DNA of 64,000 nt from Phycomyces blakesleeanus NRRL 1555(-) (GCF_001638985.1 NW_017265150.1:1124984-1188983); one strand, 5' to 3'; positions 20,113 to 33,250 are shown, counted from the stretch's first letter. The notes: generated from the letters alone by a model not told the origin. Translations and numbers: made by a program.

Positions 20113-23100
20113 AGTAGAGCTATGGATAAGCATTTCATTGTGAGCAGGAATTGTATAGTCCCCCCCACAACTGTAGAAATTAATCTGCTTCCAACGTGCA
20201 AGAGATAGACAGCAAATTCTCTAAGGTCTGTTTCTTCATCTGGACTACTTGCCTGTGCAATGCACATATTTGTTGTTAGTTTTAGATATTTAACCTGATT
20301 CCACATTTGTGATTTACTAATGTATTGTTCTACTGTTTGAGCTTTGGAAGCTTGAGGAACAGTAGATAGAACCTGACAGAAGTCTCCTTCAAAGACAAAG
20401 AGTTTTCCCCCAAATGATACATGCTCAAGTAGCAGATTTGTAGACTTCATAATATCTTGCATTGTTTAGCTAACATCATGAAACATATTCTTGCTAATTA
20501 TTGATGCTTCGTCCCAAATAATTAACTTAGTCATTTTAAGTAGCTGAGCAATTTGAGAATTTGCCCTTAAATTGCACATAGAGTTTACATCATGCTCAAA
20601 TGGGATCATGAAAAGCAAATGTGTTGTGCAGCCACCATTCAGAAATTCCACTTGTTGCTACTGCAAGGGCAAACTTTTCTTTCTGTCTAACCTTTCTCAG
20701 TAATGCATTGAATATGAACGTCTTGCCAGTACCACTAGGGCCATCAATAAAGAAAAACCAGAAAGATATCTTAGTTGCATTTAGTGGATCTAAGATTGTG
20801 TTGTACACTGTTCTTTGATTACTGTTAAACAGAAAAAGATCAGAATCTGGTAAAGTGGATGCCTTGGCACAGAGGTCTTCTTGTTCTGTTATTAATGTGC
20901 GTTTTCTTTAAGCATGTGGCTGCTCTGATATAATTGGCAAGGGCAGAAGTGTGAAACCATCAAAGGAAGAAATGGATATGGAATTTATGGAAAGATGATT
21001 CTCAATGCTCCATATGCACCTATCATACATTTCTTAAGTTGGTTTCAAAGAAGGCTCATTGTGCTCTGTTCTTGCTGCACGGAGATAGTATTTCATCATT
21101 GAGGAGTGATGGGTAATCCAGAGAGCGTAAGAATCAGATACATGACAGAATACCAAGAGAACAGCAAATAATTGTCTTATTGATGACAGTAACTCATGTG
21201 CAGGGGGTTCTTCCATGCAAGCATCCCATTCACAATTATTGATCAATAAGCCAAGAGCTCTACATGCAGCCTGATTTGACTAACGAAGTACACCTTCAAC
21301 AGTATGCAGATTTTCAAAGCTTGTGGCATGTGATACATTGTGTAGCAAGTTCAGCAAGAAATATTGCACTGAATCTCTTGGGGATACAATGTACACTTTC
21401 CTAATTATTTCTCGTGAATATCTCTGTCTTGGTTTCCAAGTCTTATCTTTTACATTCCAAATGAAATGAGAAGGAAAATCGTAGTAGAGATGTTTGCGAG
21501 CATCTATGTGCTTCTTGTTGTACTTGAACCATGCCATCAATATTGTGCCAACATTTGTCATTAAGAGGACATCCAGATTGTTGTTATCCCAAAAATACAC
21601 ATTCTAGATATTCTGAGTATTCTTGGTATGTATTGCCATTCTTTGATGTGTTGAGTGTTCTTGGTGTAGCTTAAAGAGAATATTCTCCAGAATGCCTCTG
21701 AAGCTGAGACATACATAGGATCAAGAAAATCCTTTATTTTATTTGTTAGCTGTTCTTGCTGAAACTGTTGTTTGTGGTGCTGGCTGTTGCTGTTGCTGAT
21801 TGGATGTTGGCTATTGTGCAATCATGTTCTTTGTATATACTTGTAGAGATATTTGACAGCTAAAACTGATGTACTAATTTCTACATTAATGTGGGCATTG
21901 CATTTCACACAGATACTTGTTATGGTATACAACCTATGTGTTATCGATCATGTGATTCCCCTTTCTTACACATCTTCCCTCGTCTCTTCTTCAGTATAAT
22001 GGGTAGCCATTTCCATTGTCTATTGTTTCATTGTTAATTTTTTTGGGAAGTTTTTTTTCACATTTTCCATTTTTCATGCAGCAAACTTTATCATTGTATT
22101 TATCATCACATAGACTATGGATCATGTTTTTTGTTACTGTTGCATATGCAAGTGGCTTGGTTACTGAATCAGAACTTTCTGCAGAAATCATCAAGTTATA
22201 GTCTTCAATTGTTATTGACTTACTGTCAGTATGAAAGATCAATAGAATATGGGCTTGTGAAAGTCCCCGCTTCTGAAACTCAATGACATATATGAAGGCC
22301 TGTACTTTTCCAAAAATCTTTTTCTTAATAAGATCCTTCATAAGCTCTTTAAACTTCATGTTAAAGACTCTTGAACAGATTTCTGGTCAGTCGTTAGTCT
22401 TTTGTCCAGACAAAAGAGAGCTAATAATCTCTGGCCAGGTGGAATTGCAGGTAAAAGTAATAAATAGATCCAGTTTACCAAAATAATGGACAATACTCAT
22501 ATCGTTTTGATATAACTGGTGCATATGTTGTGGGCTACTAATGAAAGAAGATAAAGGATAACCTTCTTTCTAATATTGGCAATATCATTGTCATTTAAAC
22601 TAGTTGCACTTTGTATTCCAGAGTAAAGGTCTACTCTGAGTCTGTCTTGGTTGCTGTTTATGTAGTGCAGTCTGTTATGTTCAATTTTTGCATACATATC
22701 AACAATAAATTGCTGAAAAAGATGGTCAAAGAGATGGAGATGATGTTGGGAATTGCAACGATACATGAGACAGCTAGAATACTATTGTATTACTGTTACG
22801 CGTCTTCTAGAAAGAGAGATTGAGCTGAGATTCCAGCTATCTTCCCCATAGGAGAACATCAGAACATAGTGAAGAGCATCATATGAATGGTGATACACAT
22901 TTATGGACGGAAGGTCATTTGTATGTGTATGCAAAACAAAATCTCTTGTTGTACATGTATCATTGTTCATAATCAAAACTGCTACTTCATCAGTGGTTGG
23001 TGTGTTGTATCGTCTCTGATTCTGAGGTCCCTCTGCAATCAATCACAAGGTTAAACCTGCAGTATGTGTTGTAAATGAGTATTGACTACTGCTGTAATTG

Positions 23101-24766
23101 AGAATAAGTCTGAAGGAAATAATATAAGGCCTCAGCTATTCCAGTCAAAGGTGTCTACCGATTACTTTATTATTTAACACACAGGTTTAGCATGCATGAT
23201 AGTGATTATATTTCATATGATGATATCACCATAATATGGGATACATCGGTGGATTATTATAAGCATAATTATAACTCATAAACACATTTACTTTCGATGT
23301 TAATACTTCATTGGGACTACACACATTTATATAATTAATCATACATTAATTATCCCAAGATCACGTTGCTCTGATTAAGGCTCAGATAGGATCGATTACC
23401 TGACCCCAGTCATATAATTTTCCCGATCCAAAATAATATAAATAGCAGTAGTAGTTCAGTGTAGGAACCTCGTCAAACTTTGATTCAAAATCTTTCTCAA
23501 TAAACAAAATCTACACAAGTTCTCACGAATCTTTGTTCCTAATTTCAAATCTTCAATTCTTCCTCTTAAAAACTTCTTCAACTTCAACCACCACAACAGT
23601 ATGTTAATTATTGCAAGAAACTTGTTCTATGGATCTGAGCAAAGATATAAAAGGGTTGGTCTCCTCCAAAACCAATTCCAACTTTTCAAGCACTTCTCTA
23701 CTCAAATATAAAGTCTGATGCTGCCAATGTTGAACTTGAGACTGAGCATCATAGATGTACACTTGTGTAAACTGGAGATGATCAATGTCTTGAGTTGTTA
23801 CAGGAGTGATTGACCCTATTCTGTAGCATACTGTTCCGTGAATTTGGAAGTTGTAAGCTCTGCTTTCATTGTTTGCTACACTGTGATCAATGTTTGCTCC
23901 CAATGATGTAAAACTCAATGTGCCATTATAGCCTCTGATTTTGGAAAGGAACTGTTTTCTATCTTGAGTTCTATTATTAAGAAGTTCAGCAATTGCAGGT
24001 GGGGTTGGCACAAGGCTAGGAAGAACAGATGTTCCATTTTCATAACACATGCTAAAGGTTGGGTTTCTCAATTATGATTTTCTATTTCTTTCGTCCATCC
24101 ACATCAAAGCTCTGCATGAGCTGCATTCAATGTTCATTTCTCTCTTATTATCAACTTTTGGCTCACAGAGAGCTGGAAGTTAGGCAATATTCTCTGTAGC
24201 CAAATGTTGATTACTGGAGTCATTCCTAGTATATCTGGAATTGAAAGAACATAGTCAGTTTGTATTATGACAATGATTCTCTCTGTGACATGTTGGGCAA
24301 AATCTAACAATTGCAGCTGATACAACTATCTCTTCTTTGTCATTATCAGATTCTTTGGAATTATCAGAAGCTTCAATATCAGTGTCTACAGTATCAATTT
24401 TCTCAGATTCAATTTTCTCAGATTCGATTTCAGAGATAATATCCTAAGCTTCTGCTACAGTAGCCTCCTCAATTAATGTTTCAGGAATTACAAGACTTGT
24501 GGCCTCTTGAAGTACTACTTGATCTTCAGGAGATTCTCTTCTCACTCTCATATTAGTAACTAAATATATATAGAAACAATTATAAGATTTTTATTATATC
24601 TACTGCTTTCTGCAGGATATTGCACTTCAGTGAAGACAACAAAGCTTGTTCTCTTTTGAGGGATAAGAAGAATACGATTCTTTGGGTTCATGGGACAGCT
24701 TCTATGGTTGCTACGTTTATAACCAGTCATTTTGCATGCAGAGCAACGTTTTTCAATTGAAAGCAT
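20113..24766 (-). pseudogene. Helitron Rep-helicase, decayed and 3'-truncated
   Basis: Read from 24766 downward. There is a zinc-knuckle exon (CSACKMTGYKRSNHRSC), an acidic stretch, a CPTCHRENH finger, Helitron N-terminal segments (QDRLRVDLYSGIQ), the Rep region (FIYVIEFQKRGLSQAHILL), then a Pif1-like helicase with Walker A (GPSGTGKT, about 20735), a Walker-B-like LIIWDEAS, GGKLFVFEGDFCQVL and LKLTTNM. Such proteins nick and unwind for rolling-circle transposition. The Rep HUH motif reads QAH instead of HAH. Many frameshifts and stops are present. The end of the helicase is missing because CACTA-2 abuts at 20112. A solo LTR (23067-23598) splits the N-terminal half. Confidence 0.8.
23067..23598 (+). 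repeat. Solo LTR, family H, with GTATG target duplication
   Basis: 532 bp, TGTTGTAAATGAG to CCACCACAACA, flanked by GTATG at 23062-23066 and 23599-23603. Carries TATAAAT (about 23441), AATAAAC (about 23502) and a 3' tail, i.e. LTR promoter and polyadenylation order on the + strand. It lies inside the Helitron gene. Nearly identical to 46388-46919. Confidence 0.9.
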
Positions 24767-25312
24767 TTTGGATTTAGATTTAGATACTAAGGATTTAAGG
24801 TTGCAATTTTCTTAAGAGACGTGCAAATTCTTTTCTATTATTTAATTTTGTTATTTATTATATTGATATTCATTATCAGAGATTTCTAGATACATATTAT
24901 GATCTTGAAAAATAATTTGCCCACTTGATTATATATAAATTTATTTATTTATCCATTCATTTTATATCTATTTTATGTATTTAATTCAAAGAGAGTAGTT
25001 TTTTTTTATTTTCTTTATTATAGCTGTTAGAATTTTAGGAACAAAAAAAAGAAAGAGAGAGAAGGATTTATATATCATGTGACTTTTGTAAGATGTAAAT
25101 TTTTAGAGATAGAATAGAGTATATAGAGCAAATCGTTTATCACGTGATATACAAAAAAACTGGATTTAAGATAGATTTTGTATATCATGTGATCTTGCTA
25201 ATTTTTTTTATTTTTTAAAGATATAGATAGATATATTTTTTTCTTTTATCATTTTTAAGCATTTTTCTTTTCAAAATATGTTCTAATAAATAATATTGTT
25301 TTTCTATTATCA
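24767..25312. other. Intergenic AT-rich segment
   Basis: No gene seen. Three copies of a palindrome-like TATCA(T/C)GTGAT motif occur near 25073, 25138 and 25184, each followed by A/T-rich runs. This may include the 5' end of the Helitron or the 3' end of the MULE; neither terminus could be fixed. Confidence 0.4.
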
Positions 25313-26409
25313 TTATGTGTTCAAGTTTCTAAAGAATGACAGATTCATACTTTTGATAAGATCTAACTGCTTTTGTATTTCTCCTAACATGCTGTTCATC
25401 AAATCTACATCCCTAAAGTTAACTCCTAGTATATTCATTATTATTTTCATATCTTTTCTTTGATAATGAAGTGATGATACACTTGTCATAAATTGCTGCC
25501 AAAAATATGACAGATTCTGATCACTTCTATTCTTATCCACTTCTACTGATATCTTAGATAATTGCAAGTTCAAGCAATATTGCTCTTGTTGCAAAAAGTA
25601 CACACAGTTAAGACTGGCAAATCTTTTCAACAAACAAGTATGCTTGCAAGGTATTTGTCATGTCAAAAAGCTTGGACAAGAGTATAGTTGAATCAAGTTA
25701 TTGATTACAAACTCACTATACCACAAATCTTCCAATGTGAACAACTTGATCTTCTACTCTTCATCAGAGTTATCTATACTGTTTCTAATATCACCAGATG
25801 GGCTGATAATTATAGTAGGGAGTATGTCTTCTTGAAGCTGGGAGGCCGCATAAGAGTGTTGAGATAGTACGTTCTCAACTGGCCTCATTCTTCCATTGTT
25901 AATGTAAATTCTTTTCACTTTTTCATTGAAAAAAATTCAACATTGTTCATCAAAATAAAAACTAAACGGTCTAGTCTTCTAACACACACACAATTCATAT
26001 ATATTGTCCTGAGCTGATTGTGTCATGATTCGATATAGTTGTTAGTCAGATATTGTAGATGGCTAGACTGTACATACAGTCTTTTCTATCTTCTCAACAA
26101 CTTCATTGTTCCCACCCCCCTTTGTTTAAAATACTGAAGAAATTGATCTTGACTCTGAATATGCTCTGTAAAGTAGTCAATTTTCTCCAGGAATATCTTT
26201 CAGATCATTTTTTAATTTTTGCTTATAATTTCTAAGCTGCTCTGATATGTACAATACATCTGATTTCACTTTGCTGTCAAGACTTTGCTACCAGACATGA
26301 AGAACATAAAAGTCGCAAAAGTAAATTGCAGTTTGAGACAACACTGCTGTGATATCATTGATCTCAGTTATACTACAATCAATGGTGATGTTGGTAGTTA
26401 TAAACTCAC
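25313..26409 (-). pseudogene. MULE-a transposase, C-terminal half
   Basis: Reads downward from 26409: EFITTN, then TIDCSITEINDI (second catalytic Asp region), YFCDFYVLHV, then LDSKVKSDVLYISEQL, and a SWIM-like Cys/His cluster (YSCPSFLT, stop, QIPCKHTCLL), followed by a tail ending SLHYQ..SFFRNLNT. Several in-frame stops are present. The same order of motifs is seen in MULE-b (58440-59290). The N-terminal half is at 33251-34238, separated by CACTA-3. When the insertion and one copy of the duplicated CAC are removed, the frame continues across the junction (RTNS then EFITTN). Confidence 0.65.
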
Positions 26410-26412
26410 TAC

Positions 26413-28531
26413 TGGAGAAATTAAAAAAATAAGATAGTTTAAATATGAGATATAGTGTAGTGTAATTTCCATATTTAAATTAGTTGATTTTTTTTCTACT
26501 TGTGCTGGAAGTGACCTTCACAGATAGTGGAATGACTAGAGTCAACTAGCAGAATTGTGGGTGGGGGGTGCCGTAGATAAGGTTTGTTAGCACTTTAAAT
26601 GTACTTATCTGACTTGATATAGAAAAAGAAAGTTTTTTAAAACTGCGTATCTATTTTGATATTCTTTATATATAACTGTAAAAGTCAGGCACAGACACAT
26701 TATGAAGATTAAAAGTAGTGTAAAGGTGACCTTTAAGCTAGTTTATTGTTAAGAAGTTTGGTCATTCACAACAAAAAAAGGCGTCTTTAAAATTATGGAC
26801 CAGTAATATGTTCTTTATTTATTTAGTTTCCCTTACTTATTAGGTTGGTAATGGCTTACACTTTTATTTTTATTGCAAAGAATAGAATGTTTCTAGGTTT
26901 CAGATTTAATAATACTGTCCTATATCTCTAGCTACTTCTTGCTCAGTCGTGTTGTTTCATTTGGGATGAAAAATTTTCTACAAAAAAGAAATACCTGAAA
27001 AAAATGAGTTGCTCAATATGTTTTTTTTGGGGTACGAGCAGTACTCTTTGAGAATAGATAAATCGTTAGTGATGGATGTGTGTGTGTGTTGAATATTTCA
27101 ATTCTTATATATCATTAATACTTACATTAGAATTATCAAGTACAAAGACCAAACAATAAAAGATTACAAGTAAAGCTACAACATTACAATTTCTTTGACT
27201 ATGAAAATGATTGGAAAAAATTAATTTTTGTGAATTAGGCAATATAATTATTAATTTAAATACACAAAGCAAACAGATTTATTTGTAGATATAGTATCTG
27301 GTAGTTTTTTATTAATAATCAGTATAAGTAATATAATGATACATATAAGGGTAGTAAAACAACAAAAAAGTCTTACCATGTCAATGACAGCAGCATGAGG
27401 TAGAAGCTTTTGATTCATGACATGTTTTGGAGAGGGTTGTTTATCTATAGTAAAAATTGGATTCAGTTTAATTAATATTAAAAAGAAATATAATAAATAA
27501 ATAGATAAAAATATTACCGTGTTGGTGGTCGTGTTTAGCTGTAGAAAGTATTTTTAGTGATATATTTTATAAAAACAAAAGGAAAAAATCAGAATACTTT
27601 TATGAGATAATGACATAAAATATATTTATTAAACTTGGCTAATCCGGATGGCCATTGTGAAGAGAATGCATCAGAAGGAAACGATATGTAAGTGACTATG
27701 GTAGCAGAAACACTTGTTATTACTCAGCTATATTTGAAGAAATTACTAATAAAAAAATAAAGAAAAAAAGCGCCTTACCAGGAACATTTGCAAGTATGAA
27801 AGTAAAAGAGAAAGAAAGAAGTAAAAAGAAAAGAGAGGGCAAGTGTCTATGACAAAAGAAACAACTAATTCTTTTTAGTTATATAAAAAAAATACTTTAA
27901 AAAAGCAGATTAAAAAAAAAGACTAATAAATAAATAAAAAAATGGGTGGAGACAGCAACAAAGAGTGTGTCTATGGCAACAAAATAAATAAATTCTTTTA
28001 TTTTCTATAAAAAAGACTTTTTAGAAAGAACATGTCTTACACAAATAGTTCGCAAATATAATAGAAGTTGCAGAGATAGAGAAACAAAGAAAAGACCAAT
28101 AGCAAATATAAAGAGCAAAAAAAAAGAGAAACAGGAACAACAACAAAAAAAGAAAAAAAAAAAAAGTGCGTTTGAAACAAAAGACTAGACTGGTTTGATC
28201 AATTGGGTTCTAAAGCAGTATGAAAGCCGATTTGCATCTCAGTGATTACAAGAAGTATTAATAGAGACTTATATATCAAAGATATGCTGAATATCTATAT
28301 AAACTATACGTTTTATACAATTTGTTTACTCTTTCTCCTGCTTTCTTGCTACTTATTGCACTCATACTCAAACACACACACATCAACCCATTTTATTTCA
28401 AATAATTTAAGTATGTAAATTTGATATAATTTATTTTTAATTCAATTCAATTCAATTGTATAATAGCATCAATAACAATGTAATCTAAAATTAACAGTTA
28501 CATTTTTACCTTTTATTATATTCTGTAGACA
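26413..28531. other. Non-coding left arm of CACTA-3
   Basis: About 2.1 kb from the left terminus to the accessory gene. No credible ORF. Features: a GTGTGTGTGTG run (27077), several poly-A/poly-T tracts, and a strongly purine-rich zone on the plus strand (27780-28180). The promoter of the accessory gene should lie at the right end; no clear TATA box distance can be set. Confidence 0.5.
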
Positions 28532-29750
28532 ATGGCTATTCAAAGACGTCAACTTGCTCTTCGTCCCGTTGAGATTACAAACGAACAATTGATGGAAATT
28601 CTTTCAACTTTGAAAACTAATATGACAGCCATGGGAACCAACATGGCAGCTGACATGTCGATTGTACAAGAACAAATCGGCACTGTTGAAGATACATTGC
28701 TAAACATGAATAGCAGAATTGGTGTTCTTGCCACCAGCAGCACTGAGACAATCACTGCTATTGACAGTTTAAGCAGGGCCCCCCTCGTTTCCCCTACCAA
28801 TACAATGGCTAATGTTTCTCAGCCTGCCTTCAACGCTCCGTCTGAGTTTAGCAAGAAGGCCTCTAATGATGTTTATGTGAGTATCAACATGTGCAAAATT
28901 TTATCGATATATTTTCTCATATATTCTATCAGGCCCATATTCGTAATCTCATGTGGGATCCCAAGCTGAAAACAAGAAATCAAGCTGATATCCTGGCAAA
29001 TGAGAGTAAGCCCAGATGGAATACAAATGTTTTCTTTTACAAGTCGCCAAACAAGGAGTTGGTGGTGCGACTTCTTGAAAACTTGAAGCGCAAGTTTACC
29101 CATGAGGGATTTAGAGAGGCAGACTTGAGAGCAAGACTGCACAAAAACTTCACCAGCCGGGTTTCAAAAGCAAGAAAAACCGAAGAGGAAATAAAAGCAA
29201 CAAACACTCGTTCGAGAAGGGCAGGACGTGCCAGAGATGTAAGTGTAATCTCTAAATAAATAATTTCAAAATAATATAGTTTAGTCTTGAGAATTTTAAA
29301 AATACTAATACAAAAAAACTACTATTAGAATCATACTCGCCGTTTACTTGCATACACAGACAACAAAGAAGCAATTGATCTACAAATGAAGAGAGATTGT
29401 GACTTCACAATGCAAATGGCAGCAATGTCCGATGGAGAATCTGCAGATGAAGACTTCGAGAATCGCACGAAGAGCATCGTCAAGATTGTTTGGCCAGGAT
29501 GGAGAAGTGACAAGGTATATTATTTTATATTAATAATTATGTCTTATTATAAAAAATATAAAGTGAAGTATTAACAAAATCATTTTAGTTCAATACTCTC
29601 ATTAAACTCGTTGATGAGTATGTTATTGAAGCAATGGGGTCAAGTGCTTCTCAAATGAAGGAGAGGGTTTTCACCAGTGTGTCCAATACAGCAGCCCCAG
29701 ATGACGTAACCCCCAAATTTTCTCAGTGGGCCCTTAGAGACGGGTATTAA
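28532..29750 (+). CDS. Accessory protein gene of CACTA-3, intact 4-exon ORF (332 codons)
   Basis: Exons 28532-28876, 28933-29238, 29329-29514 and 29589-29750, all phase 0. Introns start GTGAGT, GTAAGT and GTATAT and end AG. Joined length is 999 bases, ending TAA, with no internal stop. The N-terminus has a coiled-coil-like segment (VQEQIGTVEDTLLNMNSRI), then a Ser/Thr/Pro/Ala linker. The middle exon has MWDPKLKTRNQADI, SPNKELVVRLLENLKRKF and a basic tail (RSRRAGRARD). Exon 3 ends in an acidic patch (SDGESADEDFE) and WPGWRSDK; exon 4 ends FSQWALRDGY. The same blocks occur in the accessory genes of CACTA-4 and CACTA-5. I recognise no named domain. A role as DNA-binding partner of the transposase is inferred. 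Confidence 0.75.
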
Positions 29751-29889
29751 ATAAACAAAAATTGCCTCTCTCTTTTTATCTATATATTACTTTTCACATA
29801 CAAAATACTATTAACATATATATCAGAAATACGCGCTCTGTTTTTTTTGTTAAAGAAAAAGAAATGTAAAAGTTCACTTTATTTATTAT

Positions 29890-32800
29890 TTAAGCATATA
29901 GCTTCTTTGGCAATGGAATTACCAGCATTTTGCTAACATTTCTACTTGTCGCAATAGTAGCTGTAGCAACCTCTAATAAGATGCGATGTACAGGTATAAT
30001 GCTATGGTAGCTATCAGGAGAGAATGTGGGCAAACAAAATTTAACACCGTCATCCTCACGCGACCTATCAGAGAAAGTACGAAACTACTTGATAAATGCA
30101 AATACATGTTGATGATAATGAACCATGCGAGTCAGATGGAGATTGTGCGTGGGTGGAAGTTGGAAGGAGTGTGTAAAAAGATACTGAATTTGTCCAGCAA
30201 ATCCAAGTATAATGTTTCCATTACTACCAACAAACTTTGCCTGAACAAGTGATCCACGACTGATTGTGCTGTTGTTTGTTCCTCAATAGTGTTGACCAAG
30301 AATGTCAATTGACTTCAATTTGATGATTTGATTGTCAAGTGCTGGGCGATTATAGGACGTGTCCTGATAGCTGGCAAGGTCTGGAAGGTTGTAAGCGACT
30401 TGGTAATATTCAAGTAAATGGAGATAGTCGGAATCATCCATTACTGATGGCTTTTTGTATTTTAGAGGAAATGTAGAAGGAGGAAGAGGCTTGTTACCCT
30501 TGGGTGAATTATAAGGATCAGTGTAGCCTTGAACGAATGCTTGCAATCTGAATGGGCGACTGGAGAGAGTGGTGACTGTGGTGGTAGGTATGGATGTTGT
30601 AACAAGTTTAGACAGAGTGTGAATGAAGGGGATCTGGCTAGAACTTTTAAGAACAGCATTGACATAATCACCCTTATATGTATTCTGAACAAAATTTTTT
30701 ATGTAGGTCGCCTCAAAACCGTCTTTGCCATTTGTCTTGAAATTCTTTAAAATACCATTGTATCGCTCAAACCCAAAGAGCCAATAACCATACACTGGTC
30801 CAAAATCACGAATGCATTCGTGAAGATGGAGGTGTAGGTGCATATTGCAGGTGAGAATAGTGGTGGTATAGTCTATGTTGCATGCATTGCAAAACTTTTC
30901 TAACAGGCTGTGGGCAGTGGTGATCTCATCAAAAGTAATGCTGGGCTTTACGTAGTATCAGCATGCATCAACGAAATACATCCAGTTCTTGAATTGTAAT
31001 GGGGGGAGAATACCATACAACAAGACAGGAAAATAGATCAGAACCCATGATTTCCACTCATCCACTTTCATGTAGCTGAAGCCCTTTCCAATTTTGGTTG
31101 TCAGTGTGGTGTAATCTCTGGGCAGTACCATTGTCTCTGCAATTTTCTCCATCAAAGCAAACTCTTCAGGTCCAATTGTCTTCTCAGCAATCCACCAATC
31201 CATTAATCTCTTAGATGTCCCCAGGAAAAGATTATGCATGGGATCAATGATCGTTCCATGTACTAGATCAAAGTATCCAAGGCGTTGCAACTGCGACCAT
31301 TGAACATCATTTTTGACCTCCAGCTGATGCCTTTCTGAGAGTGTACTTGCATCCTTTCACTCCTCAGCATGCAACCTGCTCTCTGCACCACTGCGGATAT
31401 TCCAACAAGAATAATTGAATCCACGAAAATCAACCTGGTTGCTGCTCTCTAACTGAGTAAACTGCCGGCTGCACCTGTAACAGGCACATGTGCTGTTATG
31501 TGCTGTGAATCCACTTGTCTTTCTGGTGGCTGGGATATCACATGCAACCATCAGTAGTGCAGCACAAACACTGACACCATTTGGGAATTCGTGTGTAGAA
31601 ATCCGCATGCCAACGTACAGCTGCTTCAAATCATCCATTAAGGGCTCCAAGTAACTATTGATCTCGTCAGTTTTTAGCTCCTTTGGACCAGGCATGAGAC
31701 CTACAAGAATAATATTCTCTGGCTTGAATCTTTCATCACGGGGCAAGTTGTTGATGGCCAGATAGATAGCACCAGAGGAGTGAGTGACACCATCAAAGGG
31801 CTGGAACCAGTCGATGTTAAGTGTGAACATTAGTGAGCATGGGTCCAACACAAATGATACATCATCCTTGTCCTTCAACTCCTTCCACATCGCATTATCA
31901 TAGACATCGCACAGAGTATCTATCATCTTCAACTCCTTATTTCATTGACAAATCTTGGCTTTGAAACTAGGGCAACGGAAGAAAACGCTCAATGTATTTT
32001 TAATGGATTGGTAGACATATTTACACTTTGCAACTAAGGCACCGGAAGATATGGATTTTGTCAAATTACAATTGCATGCAGACCTGGCACCAAGTTTTGC
32101 AGAAACACATTGAGGAGGAGCAGATACAATATCCTGATATACTGTATGATAGTCTTGGCACACCACAAATTTCTTGATACCTTTTGTAATAGCAGAAAAT
32201 CCTGCCGTTTTTTGTAAACCGGCAAGACTGGTTGGTAATTGAAAATCTTGGTTGTAGATTCTCAGCAGATTGTTGATAAACTCAATCAAGACAGCAGCAC
32301 CCTTATCAACAACATGACGCGAAGCAAACAGTACTGTAAAGATGGCTATAAATTGATAGACTTCATTTTCGGGCATATCAGGAGCAGCAAAAGGGTCTGT
32401 AAAAAATTAAAAAAAAATTAACACTTGATTTTTCTTTTACTCTCTTTTTCTTTTAGTTTTCTTTATGTATCCCACACTGACCTTCACTGTTGAAGTCCTC
32501 AATCTCGATCTCATTGACTTCATCTTCAACATTGTCATCGAAATCATTGTTGTCTCTGTCATTGTCAAACATTGAGGCGGCATTCAAAAAAGGTGAGTTG
32601 GCCTGACCGTCCATTGCTTCCACAGAATTGGAACGAGAAGTCGGTATTACTACAAATATGGAATATAATAGTTTATTAGTTTTTTTTTCTGCTTTTAAAT
32701 AAAAAAATTCTTACCCTCAGTATCTACATCTATGTTTCTCATTGTGGCTGTGTTTCATTAAAAGTTTAAAAATAAACAACATAAATAAAAAATTAAAAAT

Positions 32801-33006
32801 AAAAAATTGAAACAATTATTATACAGCAACCAAAAAACCAACACTGAATATATTATATTATTCTTAAATATTCTGGTACCTTCAACTTTAGCTCTTTTAT
32901 TACGATGAGTCTCAGTATGCTTTGCAGCATAAGAAGATTTCTGATGACTGTTGTGACATTTAATGCAGTAACAGTCTAAGGTGTGGGTTTGGGTAGAGGG
33001 AAACAT
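29890..33006 (-). pseudogene. Tnp2-like CACTA transposase (CACTA-3), decayed
   Basis: Exon 1 (from 33006) encodes a Cys/His finger (CYCIKCHNSH..HTETH). Small exons (about 32748-32717 and 32651-32482) add RNIDVDTE and an acidic linker (NDFDDNVEDEVNEIEIEDF). The large exon from about 32402 carries MPENEVYQF, ARSACNCNLTKS (Cys cluster), MFTLNIDWFQPFDGV, LVGLMPGPKE, CACYRC, IIDPMHNLFLG, NMHLHLHLHECI and FGFERYNG. Asp of NIDWF, Asp of IDPMHN and Glu of FERYN are plausible DDE residues. In-frame stops: TGA 31944-31942 and 31359-31357 (Trp in CACTA-5), TGA 30958-30956, TGA 30285-30283 and a late TAG (FIK*F, Trp in CACTA-5). The ORF ends TAA at 29892-29890. Confidence 0.8.
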
Positions 33007-33250
33007 ATTGTGTATAGCTTGAATTATAAAATAAAAAAGGAAACAAGTACTACAAATACTTTATTTGATGTGATTTTATAGCAAGCCAAAAAAATATGAA
33101 TTTTTTATTGTCCATCTAAACCAATAGAATATGTGGACAGTACACCCCCAACTTAAATAAAAAAACGGCTGAGCTGAAAAAAAAACTTTGACATTTCCAC
33201 TACTTTTCAGATTACTTAAAGCTATAGTATTTTTTATTTTTCCAGTGCAC

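Larger units (their letters stand above)
26410..33247. mobile_element. CACTA-3 transposon (CACTGG-type termini), 6.8 kb, in MULE-a
   Basis: Right terminus (minus strand) CACTGGAAAAAT, left terminus TACTGGAGAAAT (one transition from CACTGG). It is flanked by CAC at 26407-26409 and 33248-33250, the 3-bp duplication of CACTA elements. It contains an accessory gene on the plus strand (28532-29750) and a transposase on the minus strand (29890-33006) that meet tail to tail 139 bp apart. Length and gene plan match CACTA-5 (about 6.8 kb without its own insertion). Confidence 0.8.

Noticed and set aside
20113..20115. AGT as target duplication of CACTA-2
   Set aside because: The other flank is TTG; the ends do not match, and the TTG/CAA belongs to the D-G insertion site.
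30956..30958. Selenocysteine at the conserved TGA
   Set aside because: No SECIS-like element could be recognised, and other stops nearby show that the genes are decayed; CGA/TGG to TGA decay is simpler.
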